Assembly (NCBI GenBank): GCA_037951165.1
Contig: JBBDHG010000057.1
Coordinates: 9,946,001 to 10,010,000, forward strand
Direction: 5' to 3'
Source: Lophius americanus
Taxonomy: Eukaryota > Chordata > Actinopteri > Lophiiformes > Lophiidae
Length of the DNA: 64,000 nt
Of the stretch, positions 44,691 to 57,227 are shown in pieces. The notes beneath the pieces were generated by a model. The model did not search any database. It saw only the letters and a program-made list of their open reading frames with translations, and was not told where the DNA came from. Position 1 is the first letter of the stretch. The number at the start of each line of letters is the position of its first letter. The position numbers were made by a program, and so were the translations under genes.

Positions 44691-44722
44691 CATCCTCTGT
44701 TCCCAATTTCCTGCATGTCATT

Positions 44723-44725
<3 letters not shown>

Positions 44726-44766
<41 letters not shown>
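44726..44766. repeat. (TA)n microsatellite
   Basis: About 41 bases of uninterrupted TA immediately after the dispersed repeat. Confidence 0.95.
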
Positions 44767-44770
<4 letters not shown>

Positions 44771-46905
44771 ATCAAACCCCCCTTTGATGTCTGAGACTGA
44801 TGGTACAGTCTGATAGTTGCTGTTATTGATAATGTATGAGTCCGTAGAAGTCTGCTGCTTCCAGGGTTCCATTTTTGGCCCAGATGTCTCAGCAGCAGAG
44901 GCATATAAACCTCCATCAATTGCAAAATAAACATATGATGTTAACTTAATTTAACATAATTTGAAAAAAACAGTAGTTAACTAAATGTGCATGTTACAAA
45001 TATAAACAATGTCCATTCCACAAATGCAAAATAAACCATGTCTATATAGTATGAAGTATGAATAAAAAATGATGTGTGTTCAATTTTGTGAAACTGTTCA
45101 AGTAAAATGTGGATGTAAACATATGTCCAAACTTAACTAAAAGGTGCTGTGTGAGGTTTGCAACGTTTGCTGCTGTGTGGCTGCAGAGATAGCTATAACA
45201 ATCATCCGTCATGACAAAAAGATTTGTCTTGGAGCACGCATTTATCATGCCACCAACTACTGACCTGACATGCATACCACAGCTCTTCAGTGCCTTTGCA
45301 GTTGCGTACACACAAAGATAATTTTTTTCTCAATGTTGTCATACGAATACAGAACTTTTTAAAGACAAACAAACAGTCTTTAGGAAATACTATTACCAAT
45401 TAACGGATACTTAAGTAGGATACCATCATAAGCGGCCCAGAAGGATCATAGGAACAACGACTATATTGAATAGATGGGGACAATAGGGTGCGGGTGTAAC
45501 AATCTGGGTATAGTAGACTCTATGGCGTAAGAATATATGGGGTACTGGATGTCTGGAACAAGACGTTAAGAACTCTCAACAGGACAGATTGTGCACTGCC
45601 AATATGAACCAGAAGCATATAACATGGCCAAAGTCACTTTATGAGTGGTATCAGACATTTTGTCTGACATAAACAGATGTTGTTAAGTTGCCATGCAATA
45701 AATTGACTCTCTTGTTATCTCAGTTATACGTAAGCCAATGTAACAGAGTTTTGTGTCAAAGTTTCTCTATTAAAGCTTTGGTGAGGACCAAGCATAAATA
45801 TGACTTGGCACTATCAGTTACTCCGCTTATTATGGTAATTCAGTTCAAACATTTGCTATAAATACTTTGATAAATGGGTTTGGATTTGCCTGACTTCATT
45901 ATTTTGTTTTGGTACATGCCGTATTCAGAATTGAATTTGCAAATAACCGAATATCATGCACACGTTACCGTGAGGCCCCTAAGGAGTTTGGACCATTCTG
46001 TGTTTGCCTATTTAGCAAAGTTGTTCATCTGCAGTGGGTTTATATTTTTCAATTACAGCATTGCAATAAGTTTGGTTTGCAAAAAACACGTCTGCATAGT
46101 GTATGCTTGAAATTCTTGAGGGAAATGCTAAGGGAACCCATAGAAATACTAATAATACTCATACATGAAAATGCACAAATAAAAACTACAGAGATAAGCA
46201 TGGGAGGAGACAATATGCATGAAAGAGTCAATATGTGGAAGAGTCGCTGATAGATAAATATGGACATCAGGGTTATTGCTGTATGGTAGTATCTGTCTGT
46301 GAATCTCACTGTCAAGTGGCAAGATCGATGACACTTCTGGAGCCTCAGTTAAAAAAGTGGCCACTGAGAACACACGCATACGCTAACAACAGTTTAAAAA
46401 CCACAGTTTTTAGGACATTTAATCACTCCCTCCCTGCTTTCAAAGGGATTTTGAAACGTCGGCATCTGACCATTTGAATCTGCACAGAAGCCTTACCATT
46501 CGTTTGTGTCAAACAAACAGCAAGCTTATTCCTACTGATTCAGTTAGTTGATAGAAGAAAGTAAGAAGAGAAAGACATTCATTCTGCACAATTCTCTTCA
46601 ACCTACTACTAGTCTACTTGTCAAATATGTGAACCCGGAAATGTTGGCTACCACAAATGTTTACTTGAAATGTCCAGCACAGGGAAAGGGATGGATGAAA
46701 ACTTATTATATATCGGGTGCATTTAAAAGCATCATTATGGACAATATCACTATTTCAGCATGTGGTTTGCTGATTTTGTCATGGTGTCCTTCCCTTGAGA
46801 CGCTTCCCTTTTTCCTTCTATCTTGTCTGTTTGAGAGGCAGCACCTGATAAATATACATACATAGGATAAAAGGCTACGCATCACCACACCTGTCTCCAT
46901 CTACA
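44767..46905. other. Spacer, no gene seen
   Basis: Several overlapping frames of 76-113 codons around 45874-46480 on both strands have no recognised motifs. Their mutual overlap indicates stop-poor composition, not coding. Confidence 0.5.
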
Positions 46906-46907
46906 GT

Positions 46908-47145
46908 AAAAAAAAGAAAAGATACTTAATTTGTCCTGAGGGAAATTGAAGTTCTCTCATTAAACTCATCGCTGACAGAACATAGGGCAGCCACTTGGAA
47001 GCGCCCCAGGGTGCATATTGGGTTGAGGGTCTTGCTCAAGGACCCTGCAAAATGTGGACTTGCTTGGGCTCGGCCGGCTAGCCTATGATCTTCAAACTGG
47101 GAGACAACACAATACCCATTGGGCTACAGTCGACCAAGCTGATCT
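46908..47145 (-). mobile_element. SINE-B copy, diverged, antisense
   Basis: Minus strand: CTGTAGCCCAATGGGTATTG (A-box-like head), CCCAGTTTGAAGATCATAGG (degraded B box), then the diagnostic core AGGGTCCTTGAGCAAGACCC, GGGGCGCTTCCAAGTGGCTG and a 3' end AATTTCCCTCAGGACAAATT with a TATCTTTTC tail. The order matches the better copy at 51.7 kb. Confidence 0.75.
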
Positions 47146-50100
47146 ATTTAGCCACCACTCGGGTGGGTTAATTTAGGTACCATCTAGAATCCTCAATATA
47201 TTTTTTTTAATTTCTCAACTACTTTGATTTCTCCTCATACTCCAGTTACCCAGTATCTTGACCTCCTCTCACCTGCCGCTCCTCCAGCTTGGTCCAACTC
47301 TGGACATCAACATCCTCTTCTAACCTCACTCCTCTGTTACCTCAAACCATTACCTTATTAACATGCATCCTGTGTCTGAGTTTGATCCTTAGTCCAGTCC
47401 ATAAAGTGTTCAATTTCAGCATATGTTCTTTATAATGGAGTGGTCATGTTTATATGGGTTAATGAGGATACTGAATTAATTTTGAATTTTCAGTCAATTT
47501 AGAAGATTGAGAAGATTCAAAATGAAGGCGTTTAATTGGGCAGATAACTTGAAATAATTAAAATCATTAGGCCTCAAGAAATACCTTCGGATCATTGTAT
47601 ATCTCGGCTTTAGGTTCCTGCATGTTAAATAAATATTTTTGGGGTCTCGGTAAAATAAAGAGTACAGTCAGATAAAGATCAATTCTTTTTGAAAAATGCC
47701 TTGAGATCACTTCAGCTGGGATTTGGCACCATGCAAATATGACAAAATACATGAAAAAAAAGATAATCACAGTTTGCAGAAAATAACTAATGATAGCTCA
47801 ATCCTAGCTAATTCACTAAGTCAAAATTAGCTAATTAGGTAGTTGACATTAGTATGTGTGACTCTGCTCACCATGGATAGATATGTTTACCCACCTTTTA
47901 TAGATTGGTAGCAGCAATGAGACAGTCAATAAGACAATAGTGTGGGTAAATAAGTGCAGAAGTAAAGTAATATTACGATTCAATATTTAAACCAATGAAA
48001 TTAATTGAGTGAATGAACGGCAGCACCACATATATGAATTGCTTTAAATTGAAAATGACTTAAACTGGACATCTTAGTATAAAATTAGCTCTTCTGGTTT
48101 AAAAGACCATTAGAATTTTTTAATGGAATCGGAAAAAGAGTCCCTACCCCATTAACCCCACAAACCACACCATTGTTGTTTAAATATGCAAAACAGATCC
48201 TGAAATACTGCCGATATAGATATAAGCTTCTTTTATGATAATATATGCTAGTTGATAAACATGGGCCATTTAGCATCTAGTAATTTCTAATTGCTTGGGA
48301 ACTATATAGTACTTTTCTAACAAAAAAAAATATTGGGGTACTCATCCTTCCTGGATTTACAATAGGGCTCTATGGGTTGGCAAATTAATGTAAGCCAGAA
48401 CCTCGTGATGCTTTGTGAAGTATTAACGTAGTCAAAATCTGTCTCCTAAAGCTGCATTTTCTGGGTATGATCAAAACAAAAAAGAGGATGTTACATTTTT
48501 TAGGGATCCAAACCAAACACTCACCCAAACACCATGAAGGGATTACCAACCTAGGGCAAACATTCCTAATCTTTTTAAAGCCTCCAATAAGGTCAATGCT
48601 TTGCCTTCGAGGTAGGCTCATCAATTTCTGAAACCCCTGAAGATAAACCTCAATACAGAAAAGACTTGCCAACAGCAGAGTTGGCCATTACTATGGCCTA
48701 TAGCTAGATATGCAGATCAATACCCACAACACATTCGTGCTCTTCAACTTGTCCAAATATTTGTGTCACGTATCCTTTAATCCCCCTTGGTTCAAGATCC
48801 AGATTCTGATACAACAATGGCCAGCCACCTGTCTTCCTTGAGGCGCCGGTTAAAGCCTGTGCTGTATGGAGGTATCTCCAGTTGCTTGCCTGGAGCCCAA
48901 ATCCAAAAGGTCCTTTGAAATCTTGTTAAGATTATTCTGCTTTCGGCCCAGTAGTGCTACGAGCCAGCAGTTGGGATCTGGATATGTCTTGAAGTTTTAA
49001 AAATAATGCCAAAATTCTCAGCTAACCATTAAAATTAAGTTTTGAGCTAAAGATAGTAAATATGTGAAGCCTATCTGGAATAGAGTCTATAGCTTTGTAT
49101 AACTCCAATATGCCATACATGCATGCATAATCTGAACATGCTCTATATTACTAAATTATTCCGTCTTATTTCTTGTTCTCTTTGCATCATCAAATTTATA
49201 CGAGACTCTGATCCCGCACATTTACGAAGTTTGATAGGGGTGAAAAAGAAAAATTGAGTCCCAAAGTATAAGAAAATATTTTTCAGTACAAAAAAAAATA
49301 GTATAGTATATCGAATTATTGATACACATAGAAGGAAGGCAGAATAAAGGAAAATGTGCCTCTCTTAGTGAGCTATTTAGAGTCACAGGGCTTAGGGAGC
49401 ATAAAGCATTGCCCTGATTAATTGAATTCCAGTTATATAGAATGTGGTGGAGATGCCCAGAAGCTCACTTATTCTAAAGCTATGAAAATGAAGAGCCTTC
49501 AAATTGAAGTGCCAATGTTTGGGCCCTTGGCATCCCATTTTCCTTGAGAGAAACATGTGCGTTTTGAGCCATATCACCCTAATCCCCCAGCAAATAGAAG
49601 AAGACACATTGTTGTCGCCACTACTGTGAATAATAATTAGCTGCAGGCAGCAGTAAACAACAAGAAAATATTTGCAAATCTTATTTAAATGGGTGCCACT
49701 ATCGCATCTTCATTATTACCTTGTCTCCTCCTGGGGACACTGGCTTCAATAATGCGTTATTTATTTTTGTTATTAACCAGTGCACCTCCCCCTAACTGCA
49801 ACTGAAAATCGAAAGTGTATCGAATTCAATATTTTTCACATTTTCATCTGTGAGTGTGCAAAAAAGGAAATAAAAAAGAACCAAACAAATCTTTTATTCT
49901 GTGTGGTGGGTTAGAGGGAGACATATCTATTTTACTGGAAGGAAGAAAAGAATATAGATCTTGTGTTCCCCTCCAAAGGTGAGAGGTAAAATGCTGCAGA
50001 GGTGTTCACAATATCTGAGCCACAGCAATGTAGATTGTACTGTAACACTACTTCTGCAGTCCCAGTTGTCAGTTTGCACTACTTCTGCACTGCTTTCAGA

Positions 50101-50950
50101 TCCCGATGCAGCAGCAAACCTCTCGGCACAATAGAGCTTTGAATGAGTAGAGAATAATCAAACTGAACAACATTGAGGTGCAAATTGACCTGATTTTTAT
50201 TTAGTTATGCTCACTATACTGTAGCAAATGACAATTACTGTGTGGTTCAGCGCCCTGGCTGCCAATTTGCATTCCCCACATGACCTTATCAGCATTTCCA
50301 ACTTCGGAGAGCGAACATAGCGAAACGGGCCTAACCACTGATTCCGACCATTTGAAATAACACCCACTGAGCATCCCCTACTAAAGTGTTTGTGACTCAT
50401 TACTGAACCGGACTTCTGAAATGTTTGAATGAGGTGAAAATTATAAGAGAAGCTGTTTTGATTAAAATGTCAATTTGCTTAAAAAAAAATTGAAAGCTAT
50501 CTCGTGATGTCTGCATTAAGTAGCCAGAAAAAAAAATTGCCAGTCATCATCAGCTAAGAGTTACAGCACAGGAAAAGGGGGCTGTCTCAAGAAGCAAGCT
50601 TAGCGGAAACTTTTCTGGGTTTTCAGTTTCAGAAAGCGGGAAAAAGTTGTTCTCTGACTGTCAGACGTGACATGTCTGTCATTCATTTGTCTCCTAGACA
50701 ATATGGATTAATGGCTGGAGAGACCCAGATTGAATGTGTTTTTATCCCAGGATTAATATGAATGACATTCTTAAATTGTGTCTTTGCGATGCTCTCCGTT
50801 TTTTTTTAAATGGAAGTTTCTTATTCTAAATCAGTGGAATATTTACAATAAAGCTAGTTAAAAAAAACTAGTGGCTGATATTATAAATATGTTTACAAAC
50901 AAAGTGAGATACAATGATGAATGTATCTGCCATCCATCAAGTTTATTCGG
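47146..50950. other. Spacer, no gene seen
   Basis: About 3.8 kb without a supported feature. A 95-codon minus frame (48385-48672) vaguely resembles LINE endonuclease sequence but is not convincing. The block 48780-49000 has higher GC and may be an old repeat. Confidence 0.45.
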
Positions 50951-50954
50951 ATAA

Positions 50955-51090
50955 ACTTGATCAACTTCACTGTAGTAGCAGCAGTCCCTGCAGACGCAAC
51001 CCAACCCTGTCCAGCTCATCCTCGTCGGGAGGCGAGGGTATCCCGAGGTGTTCTCAGATGAAATATAAAATTCCTCCAGTTAATTCTGGG
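50955..51090 (-). mobile_element. RTE/Rex3-like 3' fragment
   Basis: On the plus strand: GTCCAGCTCATCCTCGTCGG, GAGGGTATCCCGAGGTGTTC, AAAATTCCTCCAGTTAATTC and TGGGTTCACC. This corresponds to the segment GATTCCGAGGCGTTCCCAAG and TTTCTCCAGAGGGTCC of the Rex3-like copy at 34.5 kb. It covers only the far C-terminal part and is badly decayed. Confidence 0.5.
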
Positions 51091-51734
51091 TTCACCAAGA
51101 ATTTATTCTGTTGCTGTCTTTCTTTTTAGGTTACTTTTGAGTGCGCATCCCGCCATCTTGTCACAAATAATATTAAGAAAAAATACGATAAATTTGTAAA
51201 ATACATTCACTCAGCCCCCTACGCCAGTTTTCTTTCATTCTCTGATGAAGCTGCATCTTTCTTTTTTAATACATACGCTTTCATTAGATCATTAAAACGC
51301 ACTGCTTAATCAGCTAGAAATAAGGCGACCATAGGGTCTTACTAGTTGCCTTGGCAAATCAGAGTATCTGAGCTCCATTGATGATAGCTTTTAATACTCG
51401 TTCAACATGAGGTTCAAAAATACTGAGTTGATTGAACCAATTCCTATCAGCTGTCCTGAAACTGGATTTCCCGAGTTTCTCATCTCAGGCTTGGTCAAGC
51501 TCTAGCTTAGTCAATAACCTATAGTAAGTTAAGCTTGCTTCCTTGCAACAGCCCCCAGGTGACAGATAACATTTGTTGACCGAGGAGATACTTTGGCAGG
51601 AAATAGAATTCAAACTTTTCATGGACATAGAACCTGACAAACAAAAATAAAGGATTATGATTAGCAGCTTCAGACTACCACTGAATAACGACATCCAATG
51701 AATTTCTGGGACGAAAATATGTAACGTATATACT
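51091..51734. other. Spacer, no gene seen
   Basis: Nothing supported. Confidence 0.55.
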
Positions 51735-51957
51735 TAGAAAGAAAGAATCCTTTATATGTCACATACAGTGAAATTATTTCTCTGCATTTGACCCATCCCT
51801 GAGGGAGCAGTGGGTAGCCCCTTGTGAAGCGCCCAGGGAGCTAAGGTTTCAGGGTCTTGCTCAAGGACCCTACGACAAGTAGACCCTGGTAAGATTTGAA
51901 CCGGCTACCTTCCGATCGGGAGACGGCCACTCTACCCACTGAGCCACAGCCGCCCTA
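51735..51957 (-). mobile_element. tRNA-derived SINE-B, near full length, antisense
   Basis: Best SINE copy in the window. Read on the minus strand: GGGCGGCTGTGGCTCAGTGG (A-box TGGCTCAGTGG at about 51938-51948), TAGAGTGGCCGTCTCCCGAT, then GGTAGCCGGTTCAAATCTTA (B box GGTTCAAATC at about 51893-51902), a core AGGGTCCTTGAGCAAGACCC, a body CTGGGCGCTTCACAAGGGGC, and an end TTCACTGTATGTGACATATA followed by AAGGATTCTTTCT. The two promoter boxes are in the right order and spacing for RNA polymerase III. It is a SINE, not a tRNA gene, because the acceptor stem does not close. Confidence 0.85.
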
Positions 51958-52744
51958 AGAAGGAACATTACAATATGTTGCAATAAGTATAGCAATATGC
52001 CATAATATATCATCAAATATTGCAATTTGAATATTCACTGCAATACCCAACCTTACTGATTATTCCATCCAATCCAAATTTACCTTAGGTTGATATAAGC
52101 ACCCACCCTTTCCAGCCAGTCTTGCTTATTGAAACTAATTTAAAATTATCTAAACAAGGTATGAATGTGAATTAATGTGGCCGAAGTTGCTAGGAACCAT
52201 TTCTTTTTTTTTTTCTTGCTTATTGGAAGCACTTCAGTAAGGGAAACCTGAACTTGTTTTTGTTTTTTTGTAAAAAGAGAAACACTTTATATATTCCAAG
52301 GTTGTAGCTGTGAGGAGATGAAGATGGAGATTGATAGAACCTTCCAGATTGTGGCACGCAGGTGAATGCAGCATCAAAATGTAGGAACGGTTCCCTCACT
52401 GCGTATTGAAGTTTAAGGGAGCCATGGGACCAGCACTGAAGAAAAATGCAGTATTTTTCACTCCGCTAGGGGCAGTCATTTCCTTCAGATACAAACATGA
52501 AAGCTAATAGAGCCTTTGGGGAACAGAAAGCTGTTATTGTATTCAACTGGTTTCTTCTCAGAACTTATTGAGTTGTTTAAATCCAAACTCTTGACAAAAA
52601 CTGTCCTAAAACACTGCCAGCATGCTGCATGATCTGTAGCGAGTATGAGGGAGAAACGTGCCGGCAGAAAACTAACAGGTAGGCAAAAGTTGTTGAAGGA
52701 CGTTATTTTGGATTATTGTAGGGATGGTGAGTGGACTTAATGTC
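51958..52744. other. Spacer, no gene seen
   Basis: Nothing supported. Confidence 0.55.
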
Positions 52745-52915
52745 AGTGCTGAAGAAAGCATTCAGATCCATTGAGTAAAAGTACAAATACCATACTTCAC
52801 AAATACTCCACTACAAGTAAAATTCCTCCATTCAAGATTAAGTAAAAGAACAAAAGTACTATCAGCAAAATGTACTTAAAATATCATAATTGAAGTAGTC
52901 ATTTTGTAGTAGAAT
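52745..52915. repeat. AGTAAAAGTAC-type dispersed repeat
   Basis: TGAGTAAAAGTACAAATACC, AAATACTCCACTACAAGTAA, AATTCCTCCATTCAAGATTA, AGTAAAAGAACAAAAGTAC and AGCAAAATGTACTTAAAATA appear in the order of a very common teleost repeat built of AGTAAAAGTACT units. It is probably a nonautonomous DNA-transposon piece. Its ends were not defined. Confidence 0.65.
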
Positions 52916-53930
52916 TGTCGCGCTCAGTGATTTACTTTGTTTATGTTATAAGACTAATATTAAAGGAGCGACACCTGCGAGCTAGTTCAGGCAGCCAACT
53001 CGAGCTGCTCTGCTTACTCACATGAACAGCCACCCCATCAACAATAATTTACCAATCACAACCTTCCAATTTGGCAGTGTATTTAAACTGTAAAATGTCC
53101 CATCTCTCCCCTCTGCTCTGTTTATGCCGCAACTGCCCTGTATCTGCATTTGCTACCTCATCGTTAAAGCCTCACCACCAATACAGCATCCAGCTAGAGG
53201 CTACGACGGGGGGTTTAGGATATTTGATCACCACTTCCCAAAATCATGCTGTAAATTATCTGCGGGGAATGATGAGGTCGGAGCCTAGACCCAAACGACG
53301 TGTTTTGCCACAATAATAACAAAAACACCGTGAGTTTTCCGACTGAACTGCATTATTGTTACTATAACTATAACTAGGCTTGAAACTTGTTTTTATGTGC
53401 TTTTGAAGCAGAATTACACATTATTGCAAAAATAGGCTTATCTCAGTGAGGGAAGACCAAAATTACAAAGTATGTTGTGTTAGAAAAAGGAGACTTGGGG
53501 AAAAAGGAGACTTTTGTAGATGGTTGTATTGGCATGCGCTAGCTGCAGAAAAAAATCCCAGAGGAAACTGAGACCTACTAGAACCACGTAAAAAGTCAAC
53601 CTTTAATGCAATCAGCCTGTTTTTCAGAGAGTAGGACAAATTGGCATTTAAATTATAAACCACAGAATTTTATTTTTAAAACAAACTGTCAAAGAAATTA
53701 GTGGAAAGTAAAAAATAATGAAATCTATGAAAATTTCCAAGAACAAAAAGCAGGAGATGTTGTACAATGAAACTGGGATAAAATTAGAACGCTCTGGTTA
53801 ACTTTGAGACAAGATTTTATAATCTGCACCCAGGCCAACCAAGTGGATCAGACCCATGGACATCACTTTTTATTGAGAGGGAATTAAGGAAAGGCTCAAG
53901 CCCCCGTGATCCTGAATTGAGAATGAATAT
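52916..53930. other. Spacer, no gene seen
   Basis: An 81-codon frame (53071-53316) has no recognised motif. Nothing else is supported. Confidence 0.5.
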
Positions 53931-54492
53931 ATGTCATGACTGGACCCTGGTCACCTGGACTTTGTGGAGGAGGTAGGTGAGAGGAGACTGTTGACCAAGC
54001 TTATAGCCGTCCTGGGAAAAAACTCTCATCCCCTACATGAGACTGTGGGAGCTCTGAGTGGCTCCTTCAGCAGCAGAACCCAGAACTCTGCCACCTCACT
54101 AAATAGCGTGTGTGTATCTGATAATCAATCAACTGACTACACGCCATGTGGGATCCTCTAATTGCATGGCTGCACATCTGCGCCTGGACAACTATCTTAC
54201 ATCTGCACCTAGACAACTTTTGCACATTGTATTGTATTTAAACTTACATGTGTTTTTTTTTTTATTTCTTAATTTTGGATTGAGTGTATATGTATGTGTA
54301 TGTGTAAGTATATATGTGTATATAATATTTACATATATATATAATGTTTATGTAGACATAAGTCTATAAGATGTCCTATTATATATTATATAGTATGTCT
54401 TCTTTTTTAGTCACCTTTAGAATACCTGTTGTAAGCTGGAGCTGCTGCAACGACAAAATTTCCCCTTTTGTGGATTAATAAGGTTTCGTTTG
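53931..54492 (+). mobile_element. L2/Rex1-group LINE 3' end
   Basis: Plus-strand 5'-truncated LINE. The frame from 53964 gives VGERRLLTKLIAVLGKNSHP, LHETVGALSGSFSSRTQNSA, the conserved C-terminus also present at 56.8 kb. Downstream is a 3' UTR rich in ACATCTGCACC and GTGTATATG words, then AAATTTCCCCTTTTGTGGAT and TAATAAGGTTTCGTTTGATC, a typical L2-group end, running straight into a long ATCT microsatellite. The polymerase core is absent by truncation. Confidence 0.8.

Positions 54493-54591
<99 letters not shown>
54493..54591. repeat. (ATCT)n microsatellite, about 99 bp
   Basis: About 24 uninterrupted ATCT units starting at the 3' end of the L2-group fragment. It probably grew from the element's tail. 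Confidence 0.97.
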
Positions 54592-55687
54592 CAAGCACTC
54601 CGGCAAGTTGCCTTGGTGATTAGATCACTGCTCATGTAAAGTGTAAACTCAAGCTCATTAACGTTCTTTTTCCTGACATATTTCTTTGGGTTAATTTCAC
54701 ACTTATGGCAGCTTTTTGAAAGCCTTATATTCTGGCAGCACACCATGAGCAATAGTTGTAATGATTTTGGCTAGCTTTGGGTAAGCGGGGCTGTCTGTGT
54801 GTTTTCATCCATTTTTTGAATGAAAAAACTAATTTTTGAGGCCTAGCGAAGCCTCATTTTGGAAAAGTAATTGTCTGTATTCATACTTGTTTGTGAAGTA
54901 TTGCATAGTAGATAGATACTTTTTTAGTAATCTAAACAGGGGAAATTTTAGTGTTACAGCATCTCCAACATACATAGATACATGTATACAATTATAATAA
55001 AAGTATCTTATGAAATAATAATAATAAAAAAGGTAATGCAAATATGAGATTCATTTTTGTGGAAAGAGTCCAATATCCAAGAACAAATACAAGTTAAAAT
55101 ATTCCACTCTCTAAATCTGCAGTTGTGTCATCTAATATTCAGAAGTGTTGTTTTAAAGGTGAATCTTAGTACTAGTAGAGTACTAGTAGCACAGGGAAGA
55201 AGAAATTAGCAAATACAATGCAGCAGAATCATATGCATCATCTTTAAGATTACCAACAACAGAATTAGAGGTTCCTCTGTGCTGTGCTTGTAGTAGCTAG
55301 GGTTTCTTCACTCCTGCATCATTCAGAGTTTAGTAGTGGGGTTGCAGAGGTCTGGTGACCTCACTCCTTTCCAACTCAGCCCCTCCTGTTTTTTTTGCTT
55401 CTTCAAACTCTGTAGCCTTCAGCTCCCACCGGTTTAGCAGACTTCACAAAGTTTCCTCTGGGGCCATGATAGGCTTGAAACAACTTTCAGCAGTGCTCTC
55501 CAAGACGTGTAAACACACTTTGATGTGAAAAAAAGGAGTGATTCCCCTTTATTTTTCAGCTAAATTTGGTTGGATAATTTGTAAAATGTAAATAAAGCAG
55601 AGTTAGATAATTTGATGTTATTTTTTTGGCATATGCTCTACTCAACACAGTACAAAGACTGTGTGTGTGACAGATAGTTAAAACAGT
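54592..55687. other. Spacer, no gene seen
   Basis: Nothing supported. A duplicated TACTAGTAGAGTACTAGTAG word is at about 55171-55190. Confidence 0.55.
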
Positions 55688-55995
55688 CAGACACTCAAAA
55701 AAGTTAACTTTTGTATTTAAAACCAATTTAATATATATGAGTAAACTTTTTTTTCCCTTTCACTCAGCTTATATTAGCCAGTTGTAACTTAAAACCAACT
55801 ACTTGTTAGACCAATTAAAAGTTGACTCAACACAACTTTACAGTTTTGAATGAAATTGAATAAAAACATTAACATTAAGTTTGTCCTAAATTAGTTGATT
55901 TTGTCAAGAATTGACCCAGTTAAGTAAATTAAGTTACATTTCTGTTACTCAGTTATGTTAATTTGACCTTCATAATCCATGTTTAACAAGTAATT
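55688..55995. repeat. AT-rich dispersed repeat T, copy 2
   Basis: Rich in AAGTTAACTT, GTAACTTAAAACCAACTAC and AGTTGACTCAACACAACTTT words. It ends in TTGACCTTCATAATCCATGT then TTAACAAGTAATTGGGATTA, matching the right end of the block at 6.1-6.43 kb. It is probably a nonautonomous repeat; the class is unknown. Confidence 0.5.
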
Positions 55996-56139
55996 GGGAT
56001 TATCAATCTATCTCCTGGTTGATATCGTTCGGCAATGCTACCGGCAGAGGGTTCACACATTATCGTGGCAGGTATATGTACCCCCCTCTGGAGATACCGC
56101 AGCTGCCTACTCAGCCACAGTTCTGTGGAAGACCTCTGA

Positions 56140-57080
56140 GGGTAATTTTTTTTGTCTTGTCCAGTGCTTCGAACACCGTCCAGCCTTCCCTGCTGAGAGG
56201 GAAGCTGGAGGAAGCAGATGTTGACCACCACCTCACTGACAGACCACAGTACGTCAGGCTGAGCGGTGTGTGTCTGACGTGCTGGCCTGGCATATGTGTC
56301 AGCCATCATCGGACACATATCAGAGGGCAATAATCTGGAGTCCCGGAACACCGTCAAGGACTTTTTGGACCGGTGTGGAGTCAATCACCTTCAGAATAAC
56401 GCCAACAAAAGAAGTAGCTAGGGATTAAACTCTGCAGGAGGACCCCTCACAGAACCCATCAGTGAACATCCAGAGTTTGGACATCAAACAGGTGAACTCG
56501 TACAAATACCTGGGTGTTCACCTCAACTTTTAACTGGTCTGGGACTGGTCAGACAAAACAGATGTACAGATGTCCTGTACAAAAAAGTCCAAGGTCGTCA
56601 TGCTGAGGATACTGGGGTCCTTTGGAATGTGAAGGTCTCTGTTAAAGACCTTCAACGACACTGCGGTAGCATCTGCTGTCTTCTGCGCTGTGGTCGGCAG
56701 GAGTGGACGAAGCACAAAGAGGGACGAGAAAAGACTCAACAGGCGGTCAGGAGGTCCAGCCTTGTCCTGAACTGTCCCATGGACTCTGTGGAGGTGGTGG
56801 GTGAGAGAGGATGTTAACCAAGCTGACATTCATCCTGGACAACACCTCACACCCCCTACATGAGACTGTGGGAGCTGTGAGCAGCTCCTTCAGCGGCAGA
56901 CTACGACACCCACATTGTAAGACAGAGCTTCATTCATCTACTGACTACACATCATGTGTGTTTCTGCTAATTGAACAATTGAACAGACAGAACCTGGACT
57001 ATTTTAATTTATGTATACATCATAATTGCATGCTGTCCATTCCTATATTTAGTTGTACATTTGTGTTGTCTGATTGAAAA
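56140..57080 (+). mobile_element. L2/Rex1-group LINE, RT C-terminal half, core deleted
   Basis: Plus strand. Pieces in order: SSASNTVQPSLLRGKLEEAD and VDHHLTDRPQYVRLSGV (56160-56270), the start of the palm; then SAIIGHISEGNNLESRNTVK and DFLDRCGVNHLQNNANK (56295-56405), which normally follows the catalytic FADDTAI motif; LDIKQVNSYKYLGVHLN (56480-56530); LKTFNDTAV near 56640; NCPMDSVEVVGER (56770-56812); LTKLTFILDNTSHPLHETVG and AVSSSFSGRLRHPHCKTE (56811-56930). The segment with the FADD motif is missing between the first two blocks. Frameshifts occur throughout. The first block matches the FSSAFNT region used as a landmark of Rex1; L2 of the Maui type is also possible. Confidence 0.82.
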
Positions 57081-57128
57081 AATATTAATTCAATATTTTA
57101 AATTTACATACATTAAACATATAAAACC

Positions 57129-57133
<5 letters not shown>

Positions 57134-57225
<92 letters not shown>
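57134..57225. repeat. (TA)n microsatellite, about 92 bp
   Basis: Uninterrupted TA run beginning about 55 bases after the L2/Rex1 fragment. It is long enough to extrude cruciforms and to vary in length. Confidence 0.97.

Positions 57226-57227
<2 letters not shown>

Noticed and set aside
48385..48672. Minus-strand frame as an L1 endonuclease fragment
   Set aside because: A few residues resemble the FFSH...SRID region of LINE endonucleases, but no catalytic motif and no neighbouring LINE blocks could be found.
51880..51957. tRNA gene on the minus strand
   Set aside because: The A and B boxes are present, but the acceptor stem does not pair and a SINE body and tail follow. It is the tRNA-derived head of a SINE.
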